Source: Argopecten irradians
Lineage: Eukaryota > Mollusca > Bivalvia > Pectinida > Pectinidae
Direction: 5' to 3'
NCBI RefSeq assembly: GCF_041381155.1
Contig: NC_091147.1
Location: forward strand, 36,980,553-37,044,552
Length of the DNA: 64,000 bases
Below the pieces are notes generated by a model. The model did not search any database, was not told where the DNA came from, and saw only the letters and a program-made list of their open reading frames with translations. Each line of letters opens with the position of its first letter. Within the stretch, counting starts at the first letter, position 1. Both the position numbers and the translations under genes were made by a program. This document shows positions 28,301 to 38,898 of the stretch, in pieces.

Positions 28301-31300
28301 ATCATACCTTGGGAAATATAATATACCAGAATATCATACCTTGGGAAAATATAATATACCAGAATATCATACCTTGGGAAATATAATATACCAGAATATC
28401 ATACCTTGGGAAATATAATATACCAGAATATCATACCTTGGAAATATAATATATACCAGAATATCATACCTTGGGAAAATATAATATACCAGAATATCAT
28501 ACCTTTGGAAAATAATATACCAGAATATATAATATACCAGAATATCATATCTTTGGAAAATAATATACCAGAATATATAATATACCAGAATATCATACCT
28601 TTGGAAAATAATATACCAGAATATATAATATACCAGAATATCATACCTTTGGAAAATAATATACCAGAATATATAATATACCAGAATATCATACCTTTGG
28701 AAATAATATACCAGAATATATAATTACCAGAATATCATACCTTTGGAATATAATACCAGAATATATATTATATACCTGAATATTATTGGTCCTTTATTCC
28801 GATCCTTATTCAACAATTTATACTGTTCATTTCTGATGTGTTAGATTTTATCTAGACCAACAAAACATATCAATCCTTCGCCTAAATTTACTGTAGTACT
28901 CTGTCCAATATCGGTAATATACAGTAGTATTGTATGGTAAACATATTGGTTAATTCCTTTGCTCGGTTAAATGCCATTATAATCCCATTTTGTACTGGAA
29001 GTATATACATTAAGGTGATAATCCTCTTAACATGGATTAATTCAGTGTCATGTAACACCTAGAATAATATGTTTATTTAATTTATTGAACAGAAAAACGG
29101 TTAAGTTCCTGTACCAATATGAGCAGTAGGTAAACATAGTAGTACACCCCACAAAACTATCTTAGGTACCAACACCTTTCAAAACCATCTAAGGTACTGA
29201 CACCCTACAAAACTATCTAAGGTACCAACACCCTACAAAAACCATCTAAGGTACCAGACACCCTACAAAACTATCTAAGGTACCAACACCCTACAAAACT
29301 ATCTAAGGTACAGACACCCTACAAAACTATCTAAGGTACTACACCCTACAAAACTATCTAAGGTACTGACACCCTACAAAACTAATAAGGTACCTGACAC
29401 CCTACAAAACTATCTAAGGTACCGACACCCTACAAAACTATCTAAGGTACCGACACCCTACAAAACTATCTAAGGTACCGACACCCTACAAAACCATCTA
29501 AGGTACAGACACCCTACAAAACTATCTAAGGTACTGACACCCTACAAAACTATCTAAGGTACCAACACCCTACAAAACTATCTAAGGTACCAACACCCTA
29601 CAAAACTATCTAAGGTACCAACACCCTACAAAACTATCTAAGGTACCAACACCCTACAAAACCATCTAAGGTACCGACACCCTACAAAACTATCTAAGGT
29701 ACCAACACCCTACAAAACTATCTAAGGTACCGACACCCTACAAAACCATCTAAGGTACCGACACCCCTACAAAACTATCTAAGGTACCGACACCCTACAA
29801 AACTATCTAAGGTACCGACACCCTACAAAACTATCTAAGGTACCGACACCCTACAAAACTATCTAAGGTACAGACACCCTACAAAACTATCTAAGGTACC
29901 GACACCCTACAAAACCATCTAAGGTACTGACACCCTACAAAACTATCTGAGGTACCGACACCCTACAAAAAAACCGAAGGTACAGACACCCTACAAAACT
30001 ATCTAAGGTACCGACACCCTACAAAACTATCTAAGGTACCGACACCCTACAAAACTATCTAAGGTACCGACACCCTACAAAACTATCTAAGGTACCGACA
30101 CCCTACAAAACTATCTAAGGTACCACACCCTACAAAACTATCTAAGGTACCGACACCCTACAAAACTATCTAAGGTACGAACCCTACAAATATCCTAAAA
30201 AACTATCTAGGTACCGACACCCTACAAAACTATCTAAAGTACCGACACCCTACAAAACTATCTAAGGTACCGACACCCTACAAAACTATCTGAGGTACCG
30301 ACACCCTACAAAACTATCTAAGGTACCGACACCCTACAAAAACTATCTAAGGTACAGACACCCTACAAAACTATCTAAGGTACCGACACCCTACAAAACT
30401 ATCTAAGGTACAGACACCCTACAAAACTATCTAAGGTACCGACACCCTACAAAACTATCTAAGGTACCGACACCCTACAAAACCATCTAAGGTACCGACA
30501 CCCTACAAAACTATCTAAGGTACCGACACCCTACAAAACCATCTAAGGTACCGACACCCTACAAAACTATCTAAGGTACCGACACCCTACAAAACTATCT
30601 AAGGTACCGACACCCTACAAAACCATCTAAGGTACCGACACCCTACAAAACTATCTAAGGTACCGACACCCTACAAAACTATCTAAGGTACCGACACCCT
30701 ACAAAACTATCTAAGGTACCGCGACACCCTACAAAACTATCTAAGGTACCGACACCCTACAAAACTATCTAAGGTACCGACACCCTACAAAACTATCTAA
30801 GGTACCGACACCCTACAAAACCATCTAAGGTACCGACACCCTACAAAACTATCTAAGGTACCGACACCCTACAAAACCATCTATACACCTAAGGTACCGA
30901 CACCCTACTACAAAACTATCTAAGGTACCGACACCCTACAAAACCATCTAAGGTACCGACACCCTACAAAACTATCTAAGGTACCGACACCCCCTAAAAC
31001 CTATCTAAGGTACCGACACCTACAAAACATCTAAACACACCATCACTACAGGTACACACCCTACAAAACCATCTAAGGTACCGACACCCTACAAAACTAT
31101 CTAAGGTACCGACACCCTACAAAACTATCTAAGGTACCGACACCCTACAAAACCATCTAAGGTACGACACCCTACAAAACCATCTAAGGTACCGACACCC
31201 TACAAAACCATCTAAGGTACCGACACCCTACAAAACTATCTAAGGTACCAACACCCTACAAAACCATCTAAGGTACTGACACCCTACAAAACTATCTAAG

Positions 31301-34300
31301 GTACAGACACCCTACAAAACTATCTAAGGTACTGACACCCTACAAAACTATCTAAGGTACTGACACCCTACAAAACTATCTAAGGTACTGACACCCTACA
31401 AAACTATCTAAGGTACTGACACCCTACAAAACCATCTAAGGTACCGACACCCTACAAAACTATCTAAGGTACCGACACCCTACAAAACTATCTAAGGTAC
31501 CGACACCCTACAAAACCATCTAAGGTACAGACACCCTACAAAACTATCTAAGGTACTGACACCCTACAAAACTATCTAAGGTACAGACACCCTACAAAAC
31601 TATCTAAGGTACCGACACCCTACAAAACTATCTAAGGTACAGACACCCTACAAAACCATCTAAGGTACCGACACCCTACAAAACTATCTAAGGTACCGAC
31701 ACCCTACAAAACCATCTGAGGTACCAACAATCTACAAAACCATCAGAGGTACCTCTAATGTCATATTCAATATGGTCATTGCCTTCTGTGTTGTGTTTGT
31801 AAAAAGGTCAAAATCTAAGATGCCATTTGTGGCAGATCCCTTCAATACATTCTGAGATATAGCAGGAACAAGAATTATAAATTGAAGGATGGACGGAAGA
31901 ACAAGCGGACAGCAGACCATGAATAAAAGGCAATTTGAATTAGAATAGCCCATCATCTGAGAGCAGTCTAGAAAGACATCTTGACATATAAATTTACACT
32001 TAAAATCATTTTAAAAAGACTTTAAATTGCAAGCTCCTTATTAGCCTCAAACACTGTAAATGTACTTATTTTAGGGCATTTCAATTTTAGCGCTAATGCA
32101 AAAAAACTGTAAATTATGATTTATTAGCATGGACATAAATTTGCGCAATTATGTGGTTCATTACTTGAAATATTCTTTTACAAAATTTAGCTCTATGTAT
32201 GAATCTGGGTTTCAAAACAGTGTAGAAAGGGCTTATATAAAATTACCACTAAAACAAATTCCGTATTCAACCTTATAAGTGCCCATGTCCATATAAGCTC
32301 CCCTCCCTTTTTTGAGGCCTCATTTCAATTGCCTGGTCATAAGACCACAACTATCAAAACTGTATAAGTTTGCAACAATTTTGTCTAATAAGTGCTTTTC
32401 ATTGTTTCAATTTTTTTAAACACCCTGGGTGCTTATTGTGTGAAATAAGGTATATACAGTACGTTAAGGATGGTCTCCTTACTTGTGATTTAACCGGTCG
32501 ACTTCAGCCTGGTGTATCTTTGCTACCCTCATGGCTTCCTTCTTTGCTAACTCTTCACATTCCTTTATCGTTCTAGCTATTGTTTCTTGCTCTCGTTTAA
32601 GAAATCTCTCCTGAAAAATAAAGAAAAGGGATGCAATGTATGGTTCTCTGACTCCTTCCGGTATTTGTAGGAGCGTATGACAGGATTAGTCCTAACGTCA
32701 TTATAAGGACATGCCATTTTAGAAGGAAAGTCTGAGATGGAGAAAAACCAACTATCAGCAGTCAGTACCTGGGAACTGACCGACATAGGATTTGAACGAA
32801 CAACCCAGAAGTAGAGGGTTTGCAGTAATATGTCTGGACATATTAATACTCGGCCACTGCAGCTCGCCCCCTATTTCATAGAACGGGATTTGCCTCAGGG
32901 TTTCGGCTGGGTGCTCCATAAATTGGGTCCTCCTCAAATAAAATGGGGTCCCCTATTGAATGTAATTGGAATGGAATTCCAGGAAGAAAGGTGGTGTACA
33001 TTTTGATTTCCTAAGCTTAAAAATGATATGGGGATGGCTTAAATGCAAACCACGAACATGATATTAATTGTATACAGTTGTATCTCAAAGGTCCAAGATG
33101 ATATGAAATTTCCCAAGAATTCCTCTTAACTACTAAACTCGGATATCTACAGGTGTATGTCATGACTATCAAAAAATAGTCTGAATAACTACATTTCCAT
33201 AATTATCTCAAAGGTTATAAAAAAAAAATTGTAACCACCTTAGTCAGCTATCCAATAATCATCCATTCACCCCTGAAACACATTTAGGCACTTCTAAATC
33301 AAAGGCTAGATCAGTCCATTATGAAATTTCAAGGGTGACTGAGTTAACAGAACATTAGTATGGATGAGAAGGTGTTAAAACACACATAACTTAGAATATA
33401 AAGGTAACTGCAATTTAGAAAGAAATGTAAAAGTTAAAATTGCTAACCTTCTGTTCCTTTAATGCTGCAGCTATTGCCCGTTCCTTCTCTAACGTAAAGT
33501 CAAGTCGAAGTTTCCGTGTGAGTGCTTGACACGCTTCCTGTATGGCAATCTCCTTGAGTCGTTCACACTCTTCCCATTGTTCTCTCAGAGCTAATTCTTT
33601 CTCTCCATCCAGTTGTTTTGTTAGTTCTCTCTTCCTTTCTTCCTCCGCTGCATCTCTTTGCTCCTCAATTCTCTTAGCAAGTCGTTCATAATACTATAAT
33701 ATCAATATTTTACATATTGAAAATGTGATGTGATTGTTCATTCCCAAATCTCATACATACTTATATCATTTATTACTGAATATGGTGGTTTACCAACTAC
33801 AGCTAGGCCACCAAATATTTGTACGACTTGATAAGCAAAGTGAAATTGAGAAGGGACACTAAGCACTTTATGCAAAATGTAGAATTTTCACAAGATTATC
33901 ACACAATGTTAGCTGCAAATCCACAACATAATTATATATTACATAATGTAGAATTCATAATTATCATAATACAGATTTGTATTCAAAGTATGTGAACTTG
34001 AGACCTTCTATAATGGGAGGGTGCTTATTGGAATAGGGTAACTTATTGGGTCATGTGTACTTATAAGGACAGAAATGCTTATTGTCATGGGTTAGGGATG
34101 CTTACTGGGTTGAACATAGCCCGAGATACTCTGGCCCTGACAACAGACTTAGACATTATGGCAGATAGATGTCTGGTTTAGGGCCAGAGCGCAGTAGAAC
34201 TCGAAAACCTGGAATAAGCCGACACCGTTTGGTATCGGGTCAGGTACTCTCCGATTCAGACTACTTACAAAATATAACCACCGAGAATCGCCACTTACCT

Positions 34301-37300
34301 TGGTCTTTTCAACAAATGAATAATTTATCTACTCATAGCCATCCATTTCATCACGCATGCACGTTCTATTGTGTCAACACAGTAGTTTCTTTTCCTCAAC
34401 TTTAAATTTCCCTCGTCGTCGTTGCCATTTTCTCGTAGTATGCAAATCATCTTTGATATCGACAGATTGCTATATTTGGGTAGATATGATATCCATTTGT
34501 TGAATAGACTAAGGTTAGTGGTGCTTCTCGGTGGTCAGGCTAAATCGGAGATGACCTGGTCCGATACCAAACGGTGTCAGCTTATTCCAGGTTTTCGAGT
34601 ACTACTGCGCTCTGGCCCTAAACCAGACATCTATCTGTCATAATGTCTAAGTCTGGTGTCAGGGCCAGAGTATCTCGGGCTAGGTTGAACAATAAAACAA
34701 TGTAGTAGTATCTGAAGCTACATGTATGGCCACAAGCCAATAAATGTAAATATTGGCTTTCTAAGTTTCAGAAAATAATAGAAATGACTACCTTTGGTCT
34801 CAAGCCCCTGTGTATTACAGAACTTACTTGAGCATGCAACATTATGTTTTATCACTGAATATAAAGTTGAAATATTACAAAATATGTGAAGATGTAGACA
34901 AATCAACTAGTATTTGAATTTACATTGTGTTTCATAGTACAAGCTTACCTCTTGTTGTAATTGTAAAGCATTGCGCTTCTCCGCATCTTTTGAGTTTCGA
35001 AGCCTCTTTATGGCAGCACGGAGTTCTCTGGTAGCTCTTGCCTCAGCTGCATCGAGAGCCAACTGTAATTCTCTTTCTCTTTCCTCCTTAGAGTTGTCTG
35101 CTCGATTGTTTAGAAGGTAATCCCCAAGTTCTAAAATATTAAATTATGCATATTGACAGATCCTCAAAATTTACACAGCCAATTTCTGAGTACCTGAGGT
35201 CAAGGAATCTGAGGTATGATTTTATTTGTTGACCTGAAAATTATTCTCCTCTAATGGGGAATTTTAAACTATCCAAGGATATTGGATTCCTGAAAGATCA
35301 TGAAACTGCAGACTTAAGTCTAAAACAGTCATGTTTAAAGTTCTATACTTAGTCAGTCACGACTGGTGATATATAAAGCTTGTAACTTTTTGGCTTTGTC
35401 CAAAAAATATTTGCAATTCTGGAATTTGAACCTTCTTAACAGGATGTAAGCTCCTAATTAAATTAACTTATTCACCCCTGAAAATTCATAATGAACTTTT
35501 CTAGCCTTAGAATTAGAAAAGTTCAAATGTGTCTTCAGGGGTGAACGAGTCAAATGACAATTTCTAATTACACACTCATCAATGCACTTACCCTTTTTTC
35601 CCCTAAGGACATTGGCACTAAGTGGACGTCTGAACTTGGACAATATACCTGATTGTCCATAGACAACACTATCGGAATCACTTGTGCTAGTGGTTCTCAT
35701 TGTCAGTACACAGAGTAAAACATTAAATACACCGAAAACGTTTTGAGTGAAACTTGTAGCATGATACCACCAACCTCACCACTAAAACGCTGTAGTTCAA
35801 CCCTAACGATTCATCAGCTTTCTTTCAAACTCATGTGACAGATAATTCATGGGACAACGTTCAATTCAATAGATGTTTTAATATAAATTTGAAAATTCAT
35901 AATATTAATAAATGTGCCTTTAATCAATCTTCAGTTTGTTCTTTCATTATAATGTAAAACATATACTTTTATGGCTTACTAATCACTTTAACTAAAATGG
36001 ATTAGTTTCAGAAGTTGACAATACTTGTATTATGATGTTTTTCTCCCCCCTCTCCATGACTCCGGGTTACAGATAATATTCACCCACACACACCTTCTGT
36101 GTGTATAGGGTACCCTATAATACAGCACCTTAATAAATCATTAGTATCAGATAGGTAACTGCAATACAATATACAGGTTGTTTATGGAAAGGACTGTCGC
36201 TAAAGACCAGACATCACTGCATGATTATTTGCAGTAAACATATACAAGGTATTTCGTATATAGCACAGATTTTTCAACTTTATCATGTGCTTTTATATAA
36301 AATCTGATGTCCCAAAATGGAACTATTTTGGAAGGAAGAAAAAAATAATTGGTGCAAAGAAAACAAAATAAGTATGGCAGAAATTTATGATAATTAACAA
36401 AAATATGCAGAAATATATGCCATTTGACCGAGTATTGGTCAGTTGAATCAACATTTTAATTTCGAGCCTTTGGCCAAAATGAAATGATTACTATATGTAC
36501 TTTATGAATTAAGATCACAAAGATTATAAATTGAAGCTGACCATGAAGTTTGTTGGATTTTAATACACTTTTAGGGAAAACAATTACCACATCATTATTG
36601 AACAGCAACGTTGGGAGACCCTGTTGTATAGCATGAGAATTTATTGAGAATATTCTTTTGATACATAACTTCATGTGATTTAGGCCATGACCTTACAGTT
36701 GTCGAAGAAACAATATCATCATGTAGAATAACAGGAGAAAATTATAACACATGACTCATGTCAAGTGCCCTGACTAGCTAGGTATCAAACCGGGATCTCC
36801 AGTGCGAAAAACTATAATTTAACACTACACTTTATATGAACTAGCCACACCAAAACGCTTCTTTTACACTTACAATACATTTTCATTTCTACATCAACAT
36901 TGATCAAAATCTGTAATGGAATAGTATAACTACACACAAATACCTCCACACAAATGTACATACATGTTAAACACGCTTCTACAATGTATTTAGTATACAG
37001 TAGTAATTTATTTACATTTCACACAATGACATTTGAATAGAAATCCATCCACTATTTACTTTCTTTGATACAGGCCTACAATGAATCTTGATTTTGATAA
37101 CATGCTGTAAACTTTTAAAGGGACCCTTTCCATGTACACAATCTCGCTTTAGTTCAACTGTTGATAAGATTTATTCACATTTTATTGTTGAAAATACCGA
37201 TAGTTCATAAATTCTAATCAGCTAACGTGTCAATACAATTCAAAGGTTAGTAAGTAAATTAAATGACCCAATAACAGTTGATTCTTTGATTGAAAAGCCC

Positions 37301-37463
37301 AGTATCTTAGCTCTTATCAAGTGGGGTTTCAACAGTTCAAGGGGCACTCACCAACAATTTGCCGGTGCGCTACTCGTTGTGTTGATAGCGTTGTTTTGTT
37401 TAACATTCGTTCAATGGTTTCATGTGGATTTACTGGATTTTTCGACGTAGAAGGTCGCGACAT
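13207..37463 (-). CDS. Gene 1: coiled-coil protein, possibly C6orf163-like (spliced)
   Basis: The joined exons are 37352-37463 (1a) or 35592-35700 (1b), then 34949-35130, 33448-33693, 32483-32610, 14271-14340 and 13207-13383. All junctions are GT-AG and all phases agree, giving 304 residues with exon 1a and 303 with 1b. Residues from about 40 to 250 are rich in E, K, R, Q and A with heptad-like spacing and no proline, so they should form long coiled coils. The C-terminal exon is compact and contains the segment RRFMNYTDGKF. The length and the tail recall vertebrate C6orf163, an uncharacterised coiled-coil protein, but that link is from memory and is tentative. There is no signal peptide or membrane segment. 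Intron 4 (18.1 kb) is almost entirely satellite DNA. The molecular role is unknown. Confidence 0.85.
13858..13985 (+). repeat. Dispersed repeat with AGGTCA-like half sites, copy 2
   Basis: Lies within intron 5 of gene 1 and shows the core 'tttaaatgaaggtcaaggcc', then 'cttcatcccagcacact'. The preceding segment 'tttaaaggttttagtctatt' also matches other copies. Confidence 0.7.
14271..14340 (-). CDS. Gene 1 exon 5 (70 bp, abuts the 32-bp satellite)
   Basis: A short exon (residues 223-246) that completes the AA|G lysine codon and encodes KYDILEKKYLKELDHKNRL through NDFR. The acceptor is 'catattttcccag' with CTGAC 14 nt further upstream, and the donor is GTAAGA. Its first 14 nt (GTATGATATTCTGG) and the bases before the splice site are the same sequence that is repeated about 450 times in the adjoining intron. 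Confidence 0.85.
14341..28790. repeat. 32-bp satellite array derived from the exon 5 splice acceptor, about 450 copies
   Basis: A 14.4-kb array fills most of gene 1 intron 4 and ends exactly at the exon 5 boundary. On the + strand each unit contains CCAGAATATCATAC, identical to the first 14 nt of exon 5 in inverse, followed by CTTGGG and an AT-rich part. Units vary mainly by 1-2-bp indels in the A runs. At the distal end (about 28500-28790) the period changes to about 48 bp. Because 32 is not a multiple of 3, all three frames are sampled and open runs of up to 114 codons arise by chance on both strands; none is a gene. Confidence 0.97.
28791..29138. other. Unique spacer between the two intron 4 satellites
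   Basis: About 350 bp of AT-rich, non-repetitive intron sequence separates the 32-bp and 28-bp arrays. No exon or element is recognised. Confidence 0.6.
29139..31745. repeat. 28-bp satellite array with GGTACC in each unit, about 93 copies
   Basis: A 2.6-kb tandem array whose unit includes 'ctatctaaggtaccgacacc'. The KpnI palindrome GGTACC is present in most units. Two variable sites stand out: ctatc/ccatc, and the two bases before 'acac' read ccg, cca, cag or ctg. The ends (29139-29400 and 31250-31745) are richer in ctg/cag/cca variants, while the centre is nearly uniform ccg, a pattern of central homogenisation. It is unrelated in sequence to the 32-bp array in the same intron. Confidence 0.96.
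31746..31960 (+). repeat. Fragment of dispersed 'gatcccttcaatacattctg' repeat
   Basis: The words 'cagatcccttcaatacattc' and 'gagatatagcaggaacaaga', and the end 'gcaatttgaattagaatagc', correspond to the family at 11150-11500 and its usual 3' end. The minus-strand open frame here is not a gene. Confidence 0.5.
32259..32453. mobile_element. Short MITE of the 'ccgtattt' type
   Basis: The left end 'ttccgtattcaaccttataa' and the right end 'gtgaaataaggtata' are imperfect inverses, with internal 'ataagtgccc' and 'gggtgcttat' also opposed. It lies in intron 4 close to exon 4. Confidence 0.45.
32483..32610 (-). CDS. Gene 1 exon 4
   Basis: 128 bp, residues 181-222 plus two bases. It encodes ERFLKREQETIARTIKECEE and continues as coiled coil to DRLNH. 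The acceptor is 'tatttttcag' and the donor is GTAAGG. This is the 5' flank of the 18-kb satellite-filled intron 4. Confidence 0.88.
33448..33693 (-). CDS. Gene 1 exon 3
   Basis: 246 bp (82 codons, phase 0 at both ends), residues 99-180. It encodes an uninterrupted helix from YYERLAKRIEEQRDAAEEER through EQWEECERLKEIAIQEA. The acceptor is 'gatattatag' and the donor GTTAGC is non-optimal. Loss of this symmetrical exon would keep the frame. Confidence 0.88.
34117..34682. mobile_element. Mutator-like non-autonomous element with 9-bp target duplication
   Basis: A 566-bp element in gene 1 intron 2, starting TAGCCCGAGATACTCTGGCC and ending with the inverse. The inverted arms run for about 140 bp each. 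It is flanked by a perfect 9-bp direct repeat GGTTGAACA (34108-34116 and 34683-34691). Long arms with 9-bp duplications are the hallmark of MULE-type elements. The two 70-80-codon open frames inside come from the arms. No transposase is present. Confidence 0.88.
34949..35130 (-). CDS. Gene 1 exon 2
   Basis: 182 bp, acceptor 'aatattttag' and donor GTAAGC, residues 38-98 in the 1a isoform. It encodes ELGDYLLNN followed by a charged helix that includes EERERELQLALDAAEARATR, strongly coiled-coil-like. It is shared by both start exons. Confidence 0.88.
35592..35700 (-). CDS. Gene 1 exon 1b (alternative start exon)
   Basis: ATG at 35698-35700 in the context GACAATGA opens 36 codons beginning MRTTSTSDSDSVVYGQSG. 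One base before a strong GTAAGT donor gives the same phase as exon 1a, so it joins exon 2 equally well. No acceptor upstream keeps this frame after exon 1a: the only nearby AGs give the wrong phase. An internal promoter is the simplest explanation. The serine/threonine-rich N-terminus differs from that of 1a. Confidence 0.65.
35701..37351. other. Intron between the two start exons of gene 1, with probable internal promoter
   Basis: AT-rich sequence with no further exon. The first few hundred bases upstream of 35700 should hold the promoter and 5' UTR of the 1b transcript, but I see no clear TATA or initiator that singles out a start. Confidence 0.4.
37352..37463 (-). CDS. Gene 1 exon 1a (start exon, distal promoter)
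   Basis: ATG at 37461-37463 in the good context CAAAATGT. It encodes 37 codons beginning MSRPSTSKNPVNPHETIERM and one further base before a strong donor GTGAGT. With exon 2 this base makes a GAA codon and leads into ELGDYLLNN. The N-terminus is short, polar and proline-containing, unlike the coiled coil that follows. Confidence 0.85.
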
Positions 37464-37570
37464 TTTGATCCTGTCTTGATAAATATAATTGAACAACACA
37501 TCAGTTTGGCTTCAGTCAACTCTCCTTCCTCGATTGTAACCGGAAGTTTACGGTTGCTTAGCTCTGTTCG
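37464..37570 (-). promoter_or_regulatory. Gene 1 upstream promoter region
   Basis: The + strand holds ACCGGAAGT (37539-37547), a perfect ETS-family site, about 80 bp from the ATG. It is followed by GTTGCTTAGC, which resembles the left part of an RFX X-box. The position suits a TATA-less promoter. The X-box resemblance is partial. Confidence 0.4.
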
Positions 37571-38227
37571 GTAGAGTAAAATTACGGAACGCAAAATAAT
37601 GCGGACGATCATGGATTATTGTAGGCCTACATGTAACGTTACATGTAAGGGTGTTTATTTTTGCATGGATTTTATCAAATCCCCTTGATCGTTCAGTAGA
37701 ACGTATTAACTGGTTATACAAATGAAATGTAATTACCTTTTAGATCTCATTTGTCATCAACTTTTAAAATTTCATTTTTTAGGAGTAAGAAATATTTAAA
37801 ATTGTTCTCTCTGTTACTGTACTCAGTACAGTATTTGTATAACAGAAAAATTTTGACGTGAATATTCTTGTTTAGCTGATTAAGTTGACAATTCTTATTA
37901 CTTCTTTAGTTAGTTTTGCTACAAGTCTAACCAATAAGTGTAATTACCTGTCTCCTGTACATGTTGCCTTCAGTATAGTCCAATAATTAATTTTTTAAAT
38001 TTTTTTTTCATACTAAATCTAATTTTCTGATTGGCAGATACTTTTTCTTCATTTAATATAAAGAAAAAAAATCTGAAAATGGCGCGACAACCACACGTTA
38101 TCATGACATCACAATAGAGACGTTGATGTTACGTATTGATTTAGAAAAAATAATCCATTGGAAAGTCAATGGAATCGTACGTTTAAATGTGTTTTATGTT
38201 ATCAAGTAGTCTGAAAAATAAATTATT
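37571..38227. other. Intergenic AT-rich stretch
   Basis: Lies between gene 1 (start at 37463) and the 3' end of gene 2. No gene is visible; it presumably contains distal promoter sequence of gene 1. Confidence 0.4.
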
Positions 38228-38384
38228 AGCATTGATGTAACTATTTTTTTAACTTCATCGGGTTATGAAATAAATTTTGTTTGCAAACTTTTGTGAGAAT
38301 CCACTACGCAGATTCACACAGTTTGCAAACAAAATTTCTTTCATAATTAACCCGATGAAGTTAAAAAATAGTTACATCAATGCT
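38228..38384. mobile_element. Foldback element (157-bp near-perfect palindrome)
   Basis: The arms run from 'agcattgatgtaactatttt' on the left to its inverse ending at 38384. Both include 'tttgcaaacaaaattt' in opposite sense, with a loop of about 15 bp near 'aatccactacgcagatt'. A partial relative lies at 1197-1288. The RNA or single strand would form one long hairpin. Confidence 0.85.
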
Positions 38385-38394
38385 GAAGGGGTAG

Positions 38395-38760
38395 ATATAT
38401 TGACAGTGGTAGTAATCCCTGGGGCAATGAGATTGAACTCTGTGACCTTGTATGATGGCCAAGGTCATTCATTTAACCAAACTTGCTAGCCTTCACCCCA
38501 GCTTCCTACAGCTGGCCCAATATCAGATCTATAGGCCTTTTTGGTTATTGAAAAGAAGTCGTTTAAAAGATTTTAGCCTACAGATGTATTTGACCCTTGT
38601 GATCTTGAAAGGCAGTCAAGGTCATTCATTTGAACAAACTTGGTATCAATTCATCCCATCATGATACAGGCCCAATATAAGTACATGTATGGTCTATGCC
38701 TTTTCAGGTGTCCCTGAGAAGATGAAGTTGTTTGAAAATTTACTGACAGCACACTACATG
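38395..38760 (+). repeat. Dispersed repeat with AGGTCA-like half sites, two tandem units
   Basis: Two units with a period of about 157 bp: 'gatggccaaggtcattcatt' near 38454 and 'ggcagtcaaggtcattcatt' near 38611. Each contains CAAGGTCA, followed by 'caaacttg' and a 'cccaatat' segment. It lies just 3' of gene 2. Confidence 0.75.
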
Positions 38761-38898
38761 TAATATAGCATGATAACTATATAAGCCATACTGAACTTTT
38801 GTGTCAGATGACCTTAAAATGATGAACTGTAAATGACATTCTTTCCTCAAGGACAGATAACTCTGCAAAAAAACAAAATAACAAAAACGATAAAACAG

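Noticed and set aside
14341..28790. A CRISPR array
   Set aside because: The repeats are contiguous, with no unique spacers, and the setting is a eukaryotic intron.
34169..34643. Two open frames of 73-78 codons in gene 1 intron 2
   Set aside because: Both lie in the inverted arms of the Mutator-like element and have no coding features.
35592..35700. Exon 1b as an internal exon following exon 1a
   Set aside because: Available AG acceptors leave it one base out of phase with exon 1a, whereas direct 1a-to-2 and 1b-to-2 joins are both in frame.
37548..37565. A complete RFX X-box in the gene 1 promoter, implying a ciliary gene
   Set aside because: Only the left part (GTTGCTTAGC) matches. The right half lacks the expected AAC, so it is noted only as a partial resemblance.
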